NCBI GenBank assembly: GCA_024233835.1
Contig: JACKPC010000002.1
Span: 16,001-80,000, forward strand
DNA: 64,000 bases
DNA from: Leptospiraceae bacterium
GTDB taxonomy: Bacteria > Spirochaetota > Leptospiria > Leptospirales > Leptospiraceae
Reading direction: 5' to 3'
Within the stretch, counting starts at the first letter, position 1. Each line of letters starts with the position of its first letter. Shown in pieces: positions 1 through 8,541 of this stretch. A program made the position numbers and the translations under genes. The notes beneath the pieces were generated by a model. The model was given only the letters and a program-made list of their open reading frames with translations. It had not been told where the DNA came from and ran no database searches.

Positions 1-1
1 A

Positions 2-1282
2 ACTTCTCTTCCGAATAAGTTTTTATTTGAAAAAGAGTTAGAAAACTCCCTCACCGAGATGAAGAAAATAGAAGGTGAGTTAGCTTTATTTTTTATAGAC
101 CTGATTCGATTTAAAAACATAAATAACATTCTTGGTCATCCCAGCGGAGATAAAATTTTAATCGAAGTCGGACAAAGACTTAAATCTACTTTTTCAAAAT
201 CACATTTTATTTCGAGATTTGGTGGAAATGTTTTTACAATCATTGTAGCTGGAAATAATACAAAAGAAGAATTAAATACAATCTCCCAACTTGTTCTTGA
301 TGCTTTTTCACAACCTTTTGAAGTCAATAATAATAAACTTTTTATCAACGCCTGTATCGGGATATGTTCTTATCCTCAGGATGGTGAAAATGTTATAGAA
401 TTAATGCAACACGCAGAAATAGCCTTAAACCGGGCTAAAAACGAGGGCAGGAATTCCATCCAACATTATTCCGACTTAACAGAAAAATACTCTTTCCAAC
501 GCTTAAAACTGGAAAATGAATTATACCATTCTATTGAAAACAAGGAGTTGGAAGTCTACTACCAACCACAGGTTGATTCAAACAATGAAAATTTAATAGG
601 TTTTGAAGCCTTATGTCGATGGAAACATCCGGTTATGGGTGAAATTTCTCCCGGAGATTTCATCGGCATAGCGGAAGAAATAGGCTTTATTGTTCCCCTC
701 GGAAAATTTGTTCTAAAGAAAGCCTGTGAGCAAACCAAATTATGGATGGATAGATTTAATTATCCATTCCGAATTTCTGTAAATATTTCTCCCCGCCAAC
801 TATTAGTTGAGAATATCGTTTTTGATGTAAAAAATATTTTAGAAGAAACAGGCTTAGAGCCATCTTCTCTTGAATTGGAAATCACAGAATCTTCCATTAT
901 TCAAAATGTAGAGCATGTACTAAAAGTCCTGCACTCATTAAAAGAACTGGGCATAAAAATTTCAGTAGATGATTTTGGTACAGGCTATTCCAGTTTACAA
1001 TATATAAAGAGCCTGCCCATTGATAGTTTTAAAATTGATCTCTCTTTTGTCAGGGGTGTACCGGATAATCTTGCCGATAAAGCAGTTATAAAAACCATAG
1101 TATCCCTGGCTAAGAACCTGAATCTACATACTGTAGCGGAAGGAGTCGAGAATTCAGAACAGAAAGAGTTCTTAACTACTGTAGGTTGTAATATTCTCCA
1201 GGGTTACTATTATGGAAAGCCGACTCCGGCCAAAGAAGTAGAAATATCACTGCAAAATTTAGTAAAGCAGGTTTCCCTATAA
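2..1282 (+). CDS. GGDEF/EAL domain protein, 5' end outside window
   Basis: C-terminal part of a c-di-GMP turnover protein. The reading frame is open to the left edge: the codons before the ATG at 59 read as the usual start of a GGDEF domain (SLPNKFLFEKEL), so that ATG is internal. Counting from it, the GGDEF signature is GGNVF (residues 55-59), so cyclase activity is unlikely. The EAL domain looks intact: EAL at 183-185, DDFGTGYSS near 304-312, KID at 325-327 and AEGVE at 360-364. By family knowledge this predicts c-di-GMP hydrolysis, perhaps with a GTP-sensing GGDEF remnant. Sensor domains, if any, lie outside the window. It converges on thrB with a 30 bp gap. Confidence 0.93.
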   Translation, partial: TSLPNKFLFEKELENSLTEMKKIEGELALFFIDLIRFKNINNILGHPSGDKILIEVGQRLKSTFSKSHFISRFGGNVFTIIVAGNNTKEELNTISQLVLDAFSQPFEVNNNKLFINACIGICSYPQDGENVIELMQHAEIALNRAKNEGRNSIQHYSDLTEKYSFQRLKLENELYHSIENKELEVYYQPQVDSNNENLIGFEALCRWKHPVMGEISPGDFIGIAEEIGFIVPLGKFVLKKACEQTKLWMDRFNYPFRISVNISPRQLLVENIVFDVKNILEETGLEPSSLELEITESSIIQNVEHVLKVLHSLKELGIKISVDDFGTGYSSLQYIKSLPIDSFKIDLSFVRGVPDNLADKAVIKTIVSLAKNLNLHTVAEGVENSEQKEFLTTVGCNILQGYYYGKPTPAKEVEISLQNLVKQVSL

Positions 1283-1312
1283 ATTCATAGAGATTTTTGG
1301 GGTAAGCCTTCT

Positions 1313-2272
1313 TTATAGTTTTTTAATGATTGTACCCTTATTATCTACTTTCAACTTTTTAAAAGAATACAATAACTCAGAAGAAATATGCTCATTTAAA
1401 AATAATTCTACTTCCTTATGAAACTTTTCTTCCTCAGATTTCTTACAATAAAGAAGTAAACTCGGTCCGCTACCCGATAAAGAATAGCATCCACCCAGTT
1501 TTTCTATAAACTCGGATAGTTTGGGTAAAACCGGATGTTTCGTGATTCTATAAGGTGTATGCAGTTTATCTTTAACAGCAAGTCTTAAATGAGAGAAACG
1601 CTTTGTTCCTAAAAATTCAAACCAGGTAGCGACCCTCGCCATATTATAAATTACATCTTTCGTTGAATAAGAAACGGGTAAGGTTCTTCTTGAGGCACTG
1701 GTTTCAATTTCAATATTCGGAATAAAAATAAAAATCGAAACATTTGTAGGAAGTTTCTTTTTAAAAAAATGAAGTCGTTTTCTTTCAATAAAATAAGCCA
1801 GGACCAAACCGCCCATGTAAGCCGGAATTGTATTATCTGCATGTCCTTCTACTTCTGCCAGCTCATACAAAAACAAATTTTCATCGGGAAGCTTATCACT
1901 TTTATAAAACTTCTTATGAGCTAATCTCGCAGCAGAAAAACCCGCTACAACGGCTGAAGCACTCGAACCCAGGCCTCCCTTCAGGGGAAGATTTAAATCC
2001 ATACTTAAATCATAAGGCAGAGGTTCCTGATTCGGTAAAAAAATAGAAAAGTATCTCTTATACGATTCCCAGACCAAATCATCAGAGGGTTCAAAAGGTA
2101 CCGGCCTTCCGTCAACCAACTGTGTTTTATAAGCACTCTTATCTGAAAACTCAAAGAAGAATTGGTTATAAACATTTACCGCAAGACCCATGATGTCAAA
2201 ACCGGGCCCCAAATTTGCGGAAGTACCCGGAACCCGAATTAAATACCTTTGCTTTTTCAAGCTTTTACCCAT
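1313..2272 (-). CDS. thrB: Homoserine kinase (GHMP family)
   Basis: Predicted to phosphorylate homoserine to O-phosphohomoserine in threonine synthesis. The N-terminus (VPGTSANLGPGFD, about residues 14-26) and the GHMP phosphate-binding loop GGLGSSASA (99-107) are typical of ThrB, as is a late GSGPS motif. The 319 aa length is normal. It is last in a run smr-cimA-pth-thrB; its start overlaps the end of pth by 16 bp, which suggests translational coupling. Placement beside cimA groups threonine and isoleucine synthesis. Another GHMP kinase is possible, but the N-terminal motif favours ThrB. Confidence 0.9.
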   Translation of the reverse strand: MGKSLKKQRYLIRVPGTSANLGPGFDIMGLAVNVYNQFFFEFSDKSAYKTQLVDGRPVPFEPSDDLVWESYKRYFSIFLPNQEPLPYDLSMDLNLPLKGGLGSSASAVVAGFSAARLAHKKFYKSDKLPDENLFLYELAEVEGHADNTIPAYMGGLVLAYFIERKRLHFFKKKLPTNVSIFIFIPNIEIETSASRRTLPVSYSTKDVIYNMARVATWFEFLGTKRFSHLRLAVKDKLHTPYRITKHPVLPKLSEFIEKLGGCYSLSGSGPSLLLYCKKSEEEKFHKEVELFLNEHISSELLYSFKKLKVDNKGTIIKKL

Positions 2273-2787
2273 TGCCTTATTAATTCTGCTACTTGCTTAT
2301 ACACCGTATCCAGTTGAGATTTCTCTTCCGGCTTAAAATTTGATAACACATAGTCGGCTACATCGTTTTTATCTTCCGGTCGCCCTACTCCAATTCTAAG
2401 CCTGTGAAAATCCCTACTCCCCAATTTCTCTATTATATCCCGAAGTCCATTATGACCGGCATGACCGCCGGAAAATTTAAGCTTTACCCTAGCAAAAGGA
2501 AAGTCAATCTCATCGTGTAAAACTAATATTTCTCCGGGCTCAATTCCATTTTTTCTGGCGATCAAAGAAACCGCAGATCCCGAAAGGTTCATATATTCAA
2601 GGGGCTTTAAAAAGTAAGCCCTGCATTCTCCCAGGGTTTCCTGTGCCAGGGAATACTTCTTATCAGAACTGAAACTTGCACCTTCCGCTTCAACAAATTT
2701 ATCCAGCATCATGAAGCCAACATTATGCCTGTTTGCTTCATATTTTTTACCGGGGTTTCCCAATCCAACAATCAGGACTTTTTTCAT
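2257..2787 (-). CDS. pth: Peptidyl-tRNA hydrolase
   Basis: Releases peptides from peptidyl-tRNA that drops off ribosomes; cytoplasmic and usually essential. The sequence opens with the Pth signature VGLGNPGKKYEANRHNVGF, including the catalytic His at residue 21, and carries the internal GGHAGHNGLRDI and RLRIGVGRP motifs. The length of 176 aa is slightly short of the usual 185-200. It starts 2 bp after cimA and overlaps thrB, so a housekeeping gene sits inside an amino-acid operon. No oddities. Confidence 0.95.
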   Translation of the reverse strand: MKKVLIVGLGNPGKKYEANRHNVGFMMLDKFVEAEGASFSSDKKYSLAQETLGECRAYFLKPLEYMNLSGSAVSLIARKNGIEPGEILVLHDEIDFPFARVKLKFSGGHAGHNGLRDIIEKLGSRDFHRLRIGVGRPEDKNDVADYVLSNFKPEEKSQLDTVYKQVAELIRQWVKA

Positions 2788-2789
2788 AA

Positions 2790-4319
2790 CTACCGTAAAA
2801 GAAGATGGATCATTTTCTCGGTAGCTAATATGGCTGCTACCGTTTGATCGGTATCCACCCCTATAGTTTTGAATGTAGTATCCCCCGGTTTATCCGGTTC
2901 TTTGTCCCAGGTAATTAGAGTTTCCACCAGGGCTGAGGTTTTACCTCCGGGTGGAATTCTTACCTGGTAATCTACAAGATAAGGAAGTTTAATGCCTATT
3001 TTATTCATTACAATACTTAAAGCATTCATAAAAGCATCATAACCTCCATCGCCTTTTCCAACCTCTTTATAAATTACGTCTTTATAACGAACCTTAAGAC
3101 CGGCAGAAGGAACCACTCCCACACCGGCACTGACAACACAGGACTCAATTTTAAAATCATTGTTCTGTTTTTCACCCGACACATCAGCAATGAGAAAAGG
3201 AAGGTCTTCTTCGGTTACGGTAAGACCGGCATCTCCCATCTGAATGACTCTTTCTAAGACCTTTTTTTCTAACTCTTTGGATAAGGTAATTCCTAACTGC
3301 ATCAAGTTTTCGGTGATGCTTGCCTTTCCGGCTAATTTACCCAGAGCATAACTTCTTCTTCTTCCGAATCGTTCAGGTAAAATGGGGTTAGCGTAGAGAT
3401 TTCCTTTCAAGTCTCCGTCTGCATGAACACCGGCCGTCTGGGTAAATACATCCTGTCCGACTATAGGTCGATTATCGGAAACTCTCTTCCCACTGAAGAC
3501 TTCGACCAATTTGGATAAGGCTGTTATTTCACTTTCCTTGATACCGGTTTGAATACCGAGTTTATCATGAATGGCAGTTATCGTAGCTTCGAGAGGAGTA
3601 TTTCCCGCTCTTTCTCCGAGACCGTTCACCGAAACGTGTATTCCTTTGACTCCTGCCTTAATGGCATAAAGGGCATTCGCTACCGAAAGATCATAGTCGT
3701 TATGACCGTGAAACTCCAATTGCAGGTTCGGATACCTGTCGAGAATATCACTTACTGCATCGTAGATTTCATAAGGTGCAAGAACCCCCAGAGTATCTGC
3801 GAGATAAATCCGTTTAATAGGCATTTCTTGCATACCTTTCAGAATATCGTATACATATTCTCTCGAATTCATGTAACCATTAGACCAGTCTTCGAGATAC
3901 GCATTCACCGTGATACCTTTAGACTTTGCATAACTTACCGTCTTTTCAATGTCGGAAAGGTGTTCGGGAAGGGTTTTTCTAAGTTGTCCGCTCAGGTGTT
4001 TTAAAGATCCCTTGGTCAGAAGGTTCAAATTTAAAGCACCACATTCCACCAGCCAGTCAACCGTAAGGGTGTGATCTACAAATCCGAGTAGTTCAATCTT
4101 ATCCTGAAAACCGTTTTCTTTGGCCCAGTGAATGATATTTTGAACTGAACGTAGTTCCCCTTCGGAAACTCGAGCAGAAGTTACTTCCACTCTCGGCACT
4201 TTCACTCTTTCCAGAAGAAAGCTTGCAATATTTAATTTCTCTTCAGCGGTAAACACAACTCCACGTGTTTGTTCACCGTCTCTTAAGGTAACATCCAGAA
4301 TTTCTATTTTATTATCCAT
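2790..4319 (-). CDS. cimA: (R)-citramalate synthase
   Basis: Condenses pyruvate with acetyl-CoA to citramalate, the first step of the threonine-independent route to isoleucine. The HMGL-like barrel begins LDVTLRDGEQTRG with the catalytic Arg-Asp pair at 13-14; metal-ligand motif FHGHND lies near 203; the segments GERAGNTPLEA, QTAGVHADGD and LYANPILPERFGR follow the Leptospira CimA sequence as I recall it. A C-terminal LeuA-type allosteric domain (about 380-509) ends with the RIPPGGK region, so isoleucine feedback is likely. The alternative is a 2-isopropylmalate synthase, but overall resemblance favours CimA. It lies 4 bp after smr and 2 bp before pth. Confidence 0.9.
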   Translation of the reverse strand: MDNKIEILDVTLRDGEQTRGVVFTAEEKLNIASFLLERVKVPRVEVTSARVSEGELRSVQNIIHWAKENGFQDKIELLGFVDHTLTVDWLVECGALNLNLLTKGSLKHLSGQLRKTLPEHLSDIEKTVSYAKSKGITVNAYLEDWSNGYMNSREYVYDILKGMQEMPIKRIYLADTLGVLAPYEIYDAVSDILDRYPNLQLEFHGHNDYDLSVANALYAIKAGVKGIHVSVNGLGERAGNTPLEATITAIHDKLGIQTGIKESEITALSKLVEVFSGKRVSDNRPIVGQDVFTQTAGVHADGDLKGNLYANPILPERFGRRRSYALGKLAGKASITENLMQLGITLSKELEKKVLERVIQMGDAGLTVTEEDLPFLIADVSGEKQNNDFKIESCVVSAGVGVVPSAGLKVRYKDVIYKEVGKGDGGYDAFMNALSIVMNKIGIKLPYLVDYQVRIPPGGKTSALVETLITWDKEPDKPGDTTFKTIGVDTDQTVAAILATEKMIHLLLR

Positions 4320-4323
4320 ATAT

Positions 4324-4599
4324 TTACTTCTTATAATTTTTCAGGTCAGCTTTGTCGGGGGGAAATATCTCGACTTTCGTACTTCCCGGGTTGGAATAAA
4401 TCCATTCATCGGTTTTGTAGAGCCTCAGAAAATCATATTCATTCACCATGTCTTCCGTTAGTTGTTTCAGTTTTCCTTCTCCTATACCATGAATCACTTC
4501 CACAAGAGTCTCCCCTTCCATAAAGGCGGCATGAAGCTCTCGTTCCAGTTTATATTTAGCTTCCTCGTAGCGCATTTTTCGTATATATATCTCTCTCAT
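4324..4599 (-). CDS. Small Smr-domain protein
   Basis: A 91 aa protein that is essentially one Smr domain: a helical lead-in (YEEAKYKLERELHAAF), then the VIHGIGEGKLKQLTEDMV core with the conserved HGxGxGxL signature, and a final Gly-rich strand region (NPGSTKVEIF). Smr domains occur at the C-terminus of MutS2 and as stand-alone proteins, where nuclease or RNA-binding roles have been reported. The function here is unknown. It is the first gene of the cimA-pth-thrB run and shares a 130 bp divergent intergenic region with the APP1-type gene. Confidence 0.8.
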   Translation of the reverse strand: MREIYIRKMRYEEAKYKLERELHAAFMEGETLVEVIHGIGEGKLKQLTEDMVNEYDFLRLYKTDEWIYSNPGSTKVEIFPPDKADLKNYKK

Positions 4600-4729
4600 A
4601 GTGTAAGAAGCCCGGGAAAAAATTTACAAAATACAATATGTGGAGTCGTTTTAAATCCTGCAAGTTTAAAAATAGGTTTGTCATTTCAGGTGCTTTTACA
4701 GGAGTATGGAATTGACAGGATAGATTGAA

Positions 4730-6280
4730 GTGGATATAAACGAACAGGAAATCAAGAAGCAGTTTAGCCGTAAGATTAGAGGAAAAAAACGCCTCGCTAT
4801 CTGTGGAGGTAGTATTGGCCGTGAAAATCGTATTCTCATTCAGGGACAGGTAGTAGATGCCGGCATCCGAGAACCTTTTAATGTAGATAGCCTTCTTGAT
4901 TTTTTAACCGGGCTTTTCAACGGAGAGGAAGACTTTATAACCCCTTTTCTCGATTTCAGCCTTGCCCCGGTTCGTAAGCCTTTTCTAAAAATCCAGATTT
5001 TACGAGAAACGGAATTAATTTACGAATCAGACATTTTTAGTGGCAGTAGAGATGGATTTTTCAATTTTGACTCGCAGCTTAAACTGGAGCCGGGACTTTA
5101 TTTTTACCAGGTCGTTTTCCAGGGAAGTGATTCCTACAGGCAACAAACCCGTGACCTAAACTTTATTACCAATTTTCGAGAAAGCCGGATCAACAATTAT
5201 ACCGTAATTGGAATGGGTCGTTTAACGGTTCTTCCTTCCGATTATACCGGGTATATAACCACTTCTGATATCGATCAGACATACCTCGCGACCGATCTGG
5301 AAACAAAGGGAGGTAAGCTGGCTACTCTTTTTGAAACACCGGAACAAAAACTTCCCATTCCCGGAATGCCCGAACTATACAAGGAGATGAAACTTCATAC
5401 TAATAATTCTCCCCTGAGCTTTATCTCGGCCAGTCCTCATTTTTTTAGACGCTCCCTGGCAGCTACCATTCGAAAAGACGGCATTGAAATGGACAGCCTG
5501 AATTTGAAGTATTTAAACGGAACCCTGCAAAATGTAATGGATAAGGCCATTAATTCTATTTTCAACCTGGATGATTTGTTTCGAGACGGCTTTGCTCCGG
5601 CCCTGAATCGAATGAAAAAATTCTGGAACTCTTCTTATTTAAGTTTATTCGACCAGTTGACCTACAAGCTCTCCACTCTTCTCCATAACCGTCTATACCA
5701 ACCCACAAGGGCCAAAGAAATATTAATGGGAGATAATACAGAGAGTGATTATTTGATTTTTACCCTGTATCAACTAATCCTCATGGACCTGATTTCCGGT
5801 AAAGAACTGGAAGACTACCTTTATAACTTACATTTTCTCGGAAGAAATGCTGTAACCAGGGATAACGCAATTAAAATCAAGAAATTAGCTTCAGAGTGTC
5901 TTGCCATACACGGGAAAATGAATCCGGTAGAGGTAGTATTGATTAACATGTCTCACATGGGACCTGTAACAGAAGAAATGACAGACCATCTGGATAAAGC
6001 TTTACCCATAGGAATCAATATTCATCACCTCGAAAACTTTAAACTGTATCATACAACAGAAGGCGCCCTCGGTTTTGCAGTTATCCTTCATGCAAAAAAT
6101 ATAATCCCTTTTGAATCAATGATAAATGTGGCTACATCTATGTTGGGAAAATGGTTTAACGGACAGGTGATCGATGAAAAATACCTTCTCTCCCTCTGCC
6201 GCAATTTAAGTGTTCCCGATTATGCAGAAGGAACGAAACATTTACTTCGTGATGTAGTGGAAACAGCCTTACAATCATAG
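4730..6280 (+). CDS. APP1-like (DUF2183) phosphatase
   Basis: Resembles the catalytic domain of the App1 phosphatidate phosphatase family. The haloacid-dehalogenase-type motif DxDxT is seen as DIDQT at residues 180-184, with the family's SASP segment at 233-236. The first 150 residues form a mostly beta region and the C-terminal 200 residues are helical and unassigned. The start is GTG, supported by AGGA nine bases upstream. By family knowledge it may remove phosphate from a lipid; the actual substrate is inferred. No signal peptide is evident. It stands alone, divergent from the smr operon. Confidence 0.75.
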   Translation: MDINEQEIKKQFSRKIRGKKRLAICGGSIGRENRILIQGQVVDAGIREPFNVDSLLDFLTGLFNGEEDFITPFLDFSLAPVRKPFLKIQILRETELIYESDIFSGSRDGFFNFDSQLKLEPGLYFYQVVFQGSDSYRQQTRDLNFITNFRESRINNYTVIGMGRLTVLPSDYTGYITTSDIDQTYLATDLETKGGKLATLFETPEQKLPIPGMPELYKEMKLHTNNSPLSFISASPHFFRRSLAATIRKDGIEMDSLNLKYLNGTLQNVMDKAINSIFNLDDLFRDGFAPALNRMKKFWNSSYLSLFDQLTYKLSTLLHNRLYQPTRAKEILMGDNTESDYLIFTLYQLILMDLISGKELEDYLYNLHFLGRNAVTRDNAIKIKKLASECLAIHGKMNPVEVVLINMSHMGPVTEEMTDHLDKALPIGINIHHLENFKLYHTTEGALGFAVILHAKNIIPFESMINVATSMLGKWFNGQVIDEKYLLSLCRNLSVPDYAEGTKHLLRDVVETALQS

Positions 6281-6307
6281 CCTCACCCACCGGACTGGCC
6301 TGTACTT

Positions 6308-7195
6308 CTAATCTTTTACCGAGTGCTTTTCCATAATTTTTAGCACCAGGCTTGAGTGTTCGGTTTTATCAAAGTCCGGTTGTAGAATTTCTCCCGACTT
6401 AAACCGAAGACTCTTAGAATCGAATTTTAGAACTCCGAGATATTCTCCTTCACCCGGAAGGTGATACAGAGGTTTTTTTTGTAAAGACAGGCTGTAAAAA
6501 CCCTTAGAAGGTTTTTTCTTTTCCGAACCCACTATCATGATAAATTTATTGCCTAATTTATCGATTAAAGTAGAAGCTTCTTTAAGAGTTCCGTAATATA
6601 CTAATATCCAGAGATCGGCTTTGTTGTTTTCTACGACCTGCAGAATACTCTCTTCCACTTCCGAAATTTTCAAAGAATCATACTTCTTACCCAGCTTGAG
6701 TTTTAGAAGTTTGGGTGAACTTAAAGGTAGAAGCCCTATAACTTTTTTATTCCTTTTTAAAAGGACAAATTCTTTCCCGATAGGCTTGGATAAAAAATAA
6801 TTAGGAATCCGAATATTAGCTGAGTGTAAAGGATAACTGGAGAAAGGCTGTTTAAACAGATCCTGGGTTCGAAATTTTAATTCATGTAGGCCGGGTGTAA
6901 TCAGGTGATAGCCAATTTCTGTATAACTTTCATAGATAGCAAAGGCTTTATTTGGTTTTATAAAACCCTTATCAAGAATATCACCTGTTTCAAGGAGAAT
7001 ATCTTTATATCTATCAAAAGATAAGCTTTGCAAGAGAGTATGACGTTTACTTAAACCCGGTGCGGGCACGGCCTTACAGAGACAGTCCTTGATATAACCA
7101 TTTAAAGAAGAAGTAAAAAAAATCCGTAAGTCAGAAGCCGTTAAGGATACTTGAAGGAAAAATAGACTCAGAAAGAAATTCAATTTCATAGTCAT
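6308..7195 (-). CDS. Exported degenerate 5'-nucleotidase/metallophosphatase-like protein
   Basis: Starts with a hydrophobic signal peptide (about residues 4-20) and then follows the layout of UshA-type metallophosphatases: a first strand (RIFFTSSLNGYIKDCLC), a GD box (LLETGDIL) and a GLHE box. Most metal ligands are missing: the usual D-x-H is SLN, GNHE is GLHE, and no GHxH is found where GSEKKK stands. An enzymatically dead periplasmic or surface protein is inferred. It is last in a four-gene operon with a receiver protein, a cyclase-like protein and a lipase, 8 bp after the lipase. Confidence 0.6.
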   Translation of the reverse strand: MTMKLNFFLSLFFLQVSLTASDLRIFFTSSLNGYIKDCLCKAVPAPGLSKRHTLLQSLSFDRYKDILLETGDILDKGFIKPNKAFAIYESYTEIGYHLITPGLHELKFRTQDLFKQPFSSYPLHSANIRIPNYFLSKPIGKEFVLLKRNKKVIGLLPLSSPKLLKLKLGKKYDSLKISEVEESILQVVENNKADLWILVYYGTLKEASTLIDKLGNKFIMIVGSEKKKPSKGFYSLSLQKKPLYHLPGEGEYLGVLKFDSKSLRFKSGEILQPDFDKTEHSSLVLKIMEKHSVKD

Positions 7196-7203
7196 GTCGT
7201 AGC

Positions 7204-8538
7204 TTATTTCTTTTTCTTTTCCAGGTAATCCTGGGCCAGACGGTTTATTTCCTTATTCAGTACCTGTATGGATTGATAGACTCCTCCGAGGCTTTTACGA
7301 TTCATCTTTTCAATACCACTTATCAGTCCCGGAATCGGTATCACCTTTTTTAATATCCCGTACGGCTTATCCATAATCTTATTCTGGATTTCTTCTATCG
7401 TTTTGGCCCCACCGGCAATAGCCGTTTCTACAAGTCCGCTTAAACCCTGCAGGGCCTCCGGTTCGAGACGAAGATTTTTTTCTGCTTCACTTTCTTCTTC
7501 CTTTTGTATTTCCTGAAATGCTTCAGAAAGTCCTTCTTTTACCCATTCCCGTATTTGCTCATATACTTCCAGAGAGTGGCCGAGACCGATATGTCCGATA
7601 GAGGTAAATTCCTTATGGTTCTTATCTTCTATTAAGAGGAAGTCTTTTCCATCTTTCGTTCTTCCGAGGGCACTTCCTCTTCGCACCATGGCATCGCCAA
7701 ACCAGTGACTAAAAATGTGTTCCGGATCCTTCGTAATGGTTCCGGAAATTACATAGTATTTTACACCCGTATACAGAGGAATATCTACCTTAGCATTCTG
7801 TAATAAAGCATCTTCCTCTACATCTTTCCAGTCTTCATCGATAATATTACCAAAACGTAAATCTTTAATTCCTTTACTGCGTAAATTAATCAGGTTTCCT
7901 GCGAGGCGGGTATAAGTGGAAGGAACAGCCTCCAAAACATTGGTCAGGATATTACCGAATTTTTCTAACGGTGCTCCCAAGTGAGGAGAACCGATAAGGA
8001 TTATTTTCTTCAAAACCTGAAGCCAGGAAGCCTTTCCCTGTTCTGCATAGTAAAAGGCACTGCGACTCACAAGTCCTCCCATGCTATGAGCTACAATAAC
8101 CAGTTCGTCTATAGGAATCGGATAGTTTTGAACCAGGTTTTCCATAAACTCTGAGAATAACTTACCATTCTCGGAAATACGTAAACCTGAATTATAACGA
8201 AAGTAAAAGGGAGTGAATTGCAGATCCTGTTCTAACATTTGACCGTAAGAGGTCTTTTTCTCATCCTGTTGAAAATCCCAGTAGTTCTCGTCACAGACAA
8301 GTCCGTGCAAAAACACGGAAACTCTCGAACTCAGTGTTGTATAAGAAGTTTCATAGATTAGATTTGTCTCATGAATCTTCTGATTATTCTTATAAAAACC
8401 CGGCTTAATAGCCAGTCCATTTTCCGTCTCTGCCAGATAATCCCCGAATATACCGTTTAACACAGGTTTACTCAGTTGGAGACTCTTCGCCAGCCCCCCT
8501 ATCAACCGATTAGCTTCTTCTTTTTCTGTTTTTTCCAT
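7204..8538 (-). CDS. Alpha/beta-hydrolase, PGAP1/lipase-like
   Basis: A serine hydrolase of the lipase/acyl-transferase type. The oxyanion segment VFLHGLV lies at 75-81 and the nucleophile elbow AHSMGG at 150-155, giving Ser152. The next segment (IILIGSPHLGAPLEKF) is typical of lipases with this elbow. A plausible catalytic His lies in the HIGLGHSLEVYEQI region near the end of the fold. The last about 100 residues are helical and charged, with no recognised domain. No signal peptide, so it is probably cytoplasmic. Gaps of 3 and 8 bp to its neighbours put it in one operon with the cyclase-like and phosphatase-like genes. Confidence 0.75.
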   Translation of the reverse strand: MEKTEKEEANRLIGGLAKSLQLSKPVLNGIFGDYLAETENGLAIKPGFYKNNQKIHETNLIYETSYTTLSSRVSVFLHGLVCDENYWDFQQDEKKTSYGQMLEQDLQFTPFYFRYNSGLRISENGKLFSEFMENLVQNYPIPIDELVIVAHSMGGLVSRSAFYYAEQGKASWLQVLKKIILIGSPHLGAPLEKFGNILTNVLEAVPSTYTRLAGNLINLRSKGIKDLRFGNIIDEDWKDVEEDALLQNAKVDIPLYTGVKYYVISGTITKDPEHIFSHWFGDAMVRRGSALGRTKDGKDFLLIEDKNHKEFTSIGHIGLGHSLEVYEQIREWVKEGLSEAFQEIQKEEESEAEKNLRLEPEALQGLSGLVETAIAGGAKTIEEIQNKIMDKPYGILKKVIPIPGLISGIEKMNRKSLGGVYQSIQVLNKEINRLAQDYLEKKKK

Positions 8539-8541
8539 GTT

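Noticed and set aside
3549..4004. 151-codon plus-strand frame inside cimA
   Set aside because: Antisense to a clear cimA coding region; no recognisable protein.
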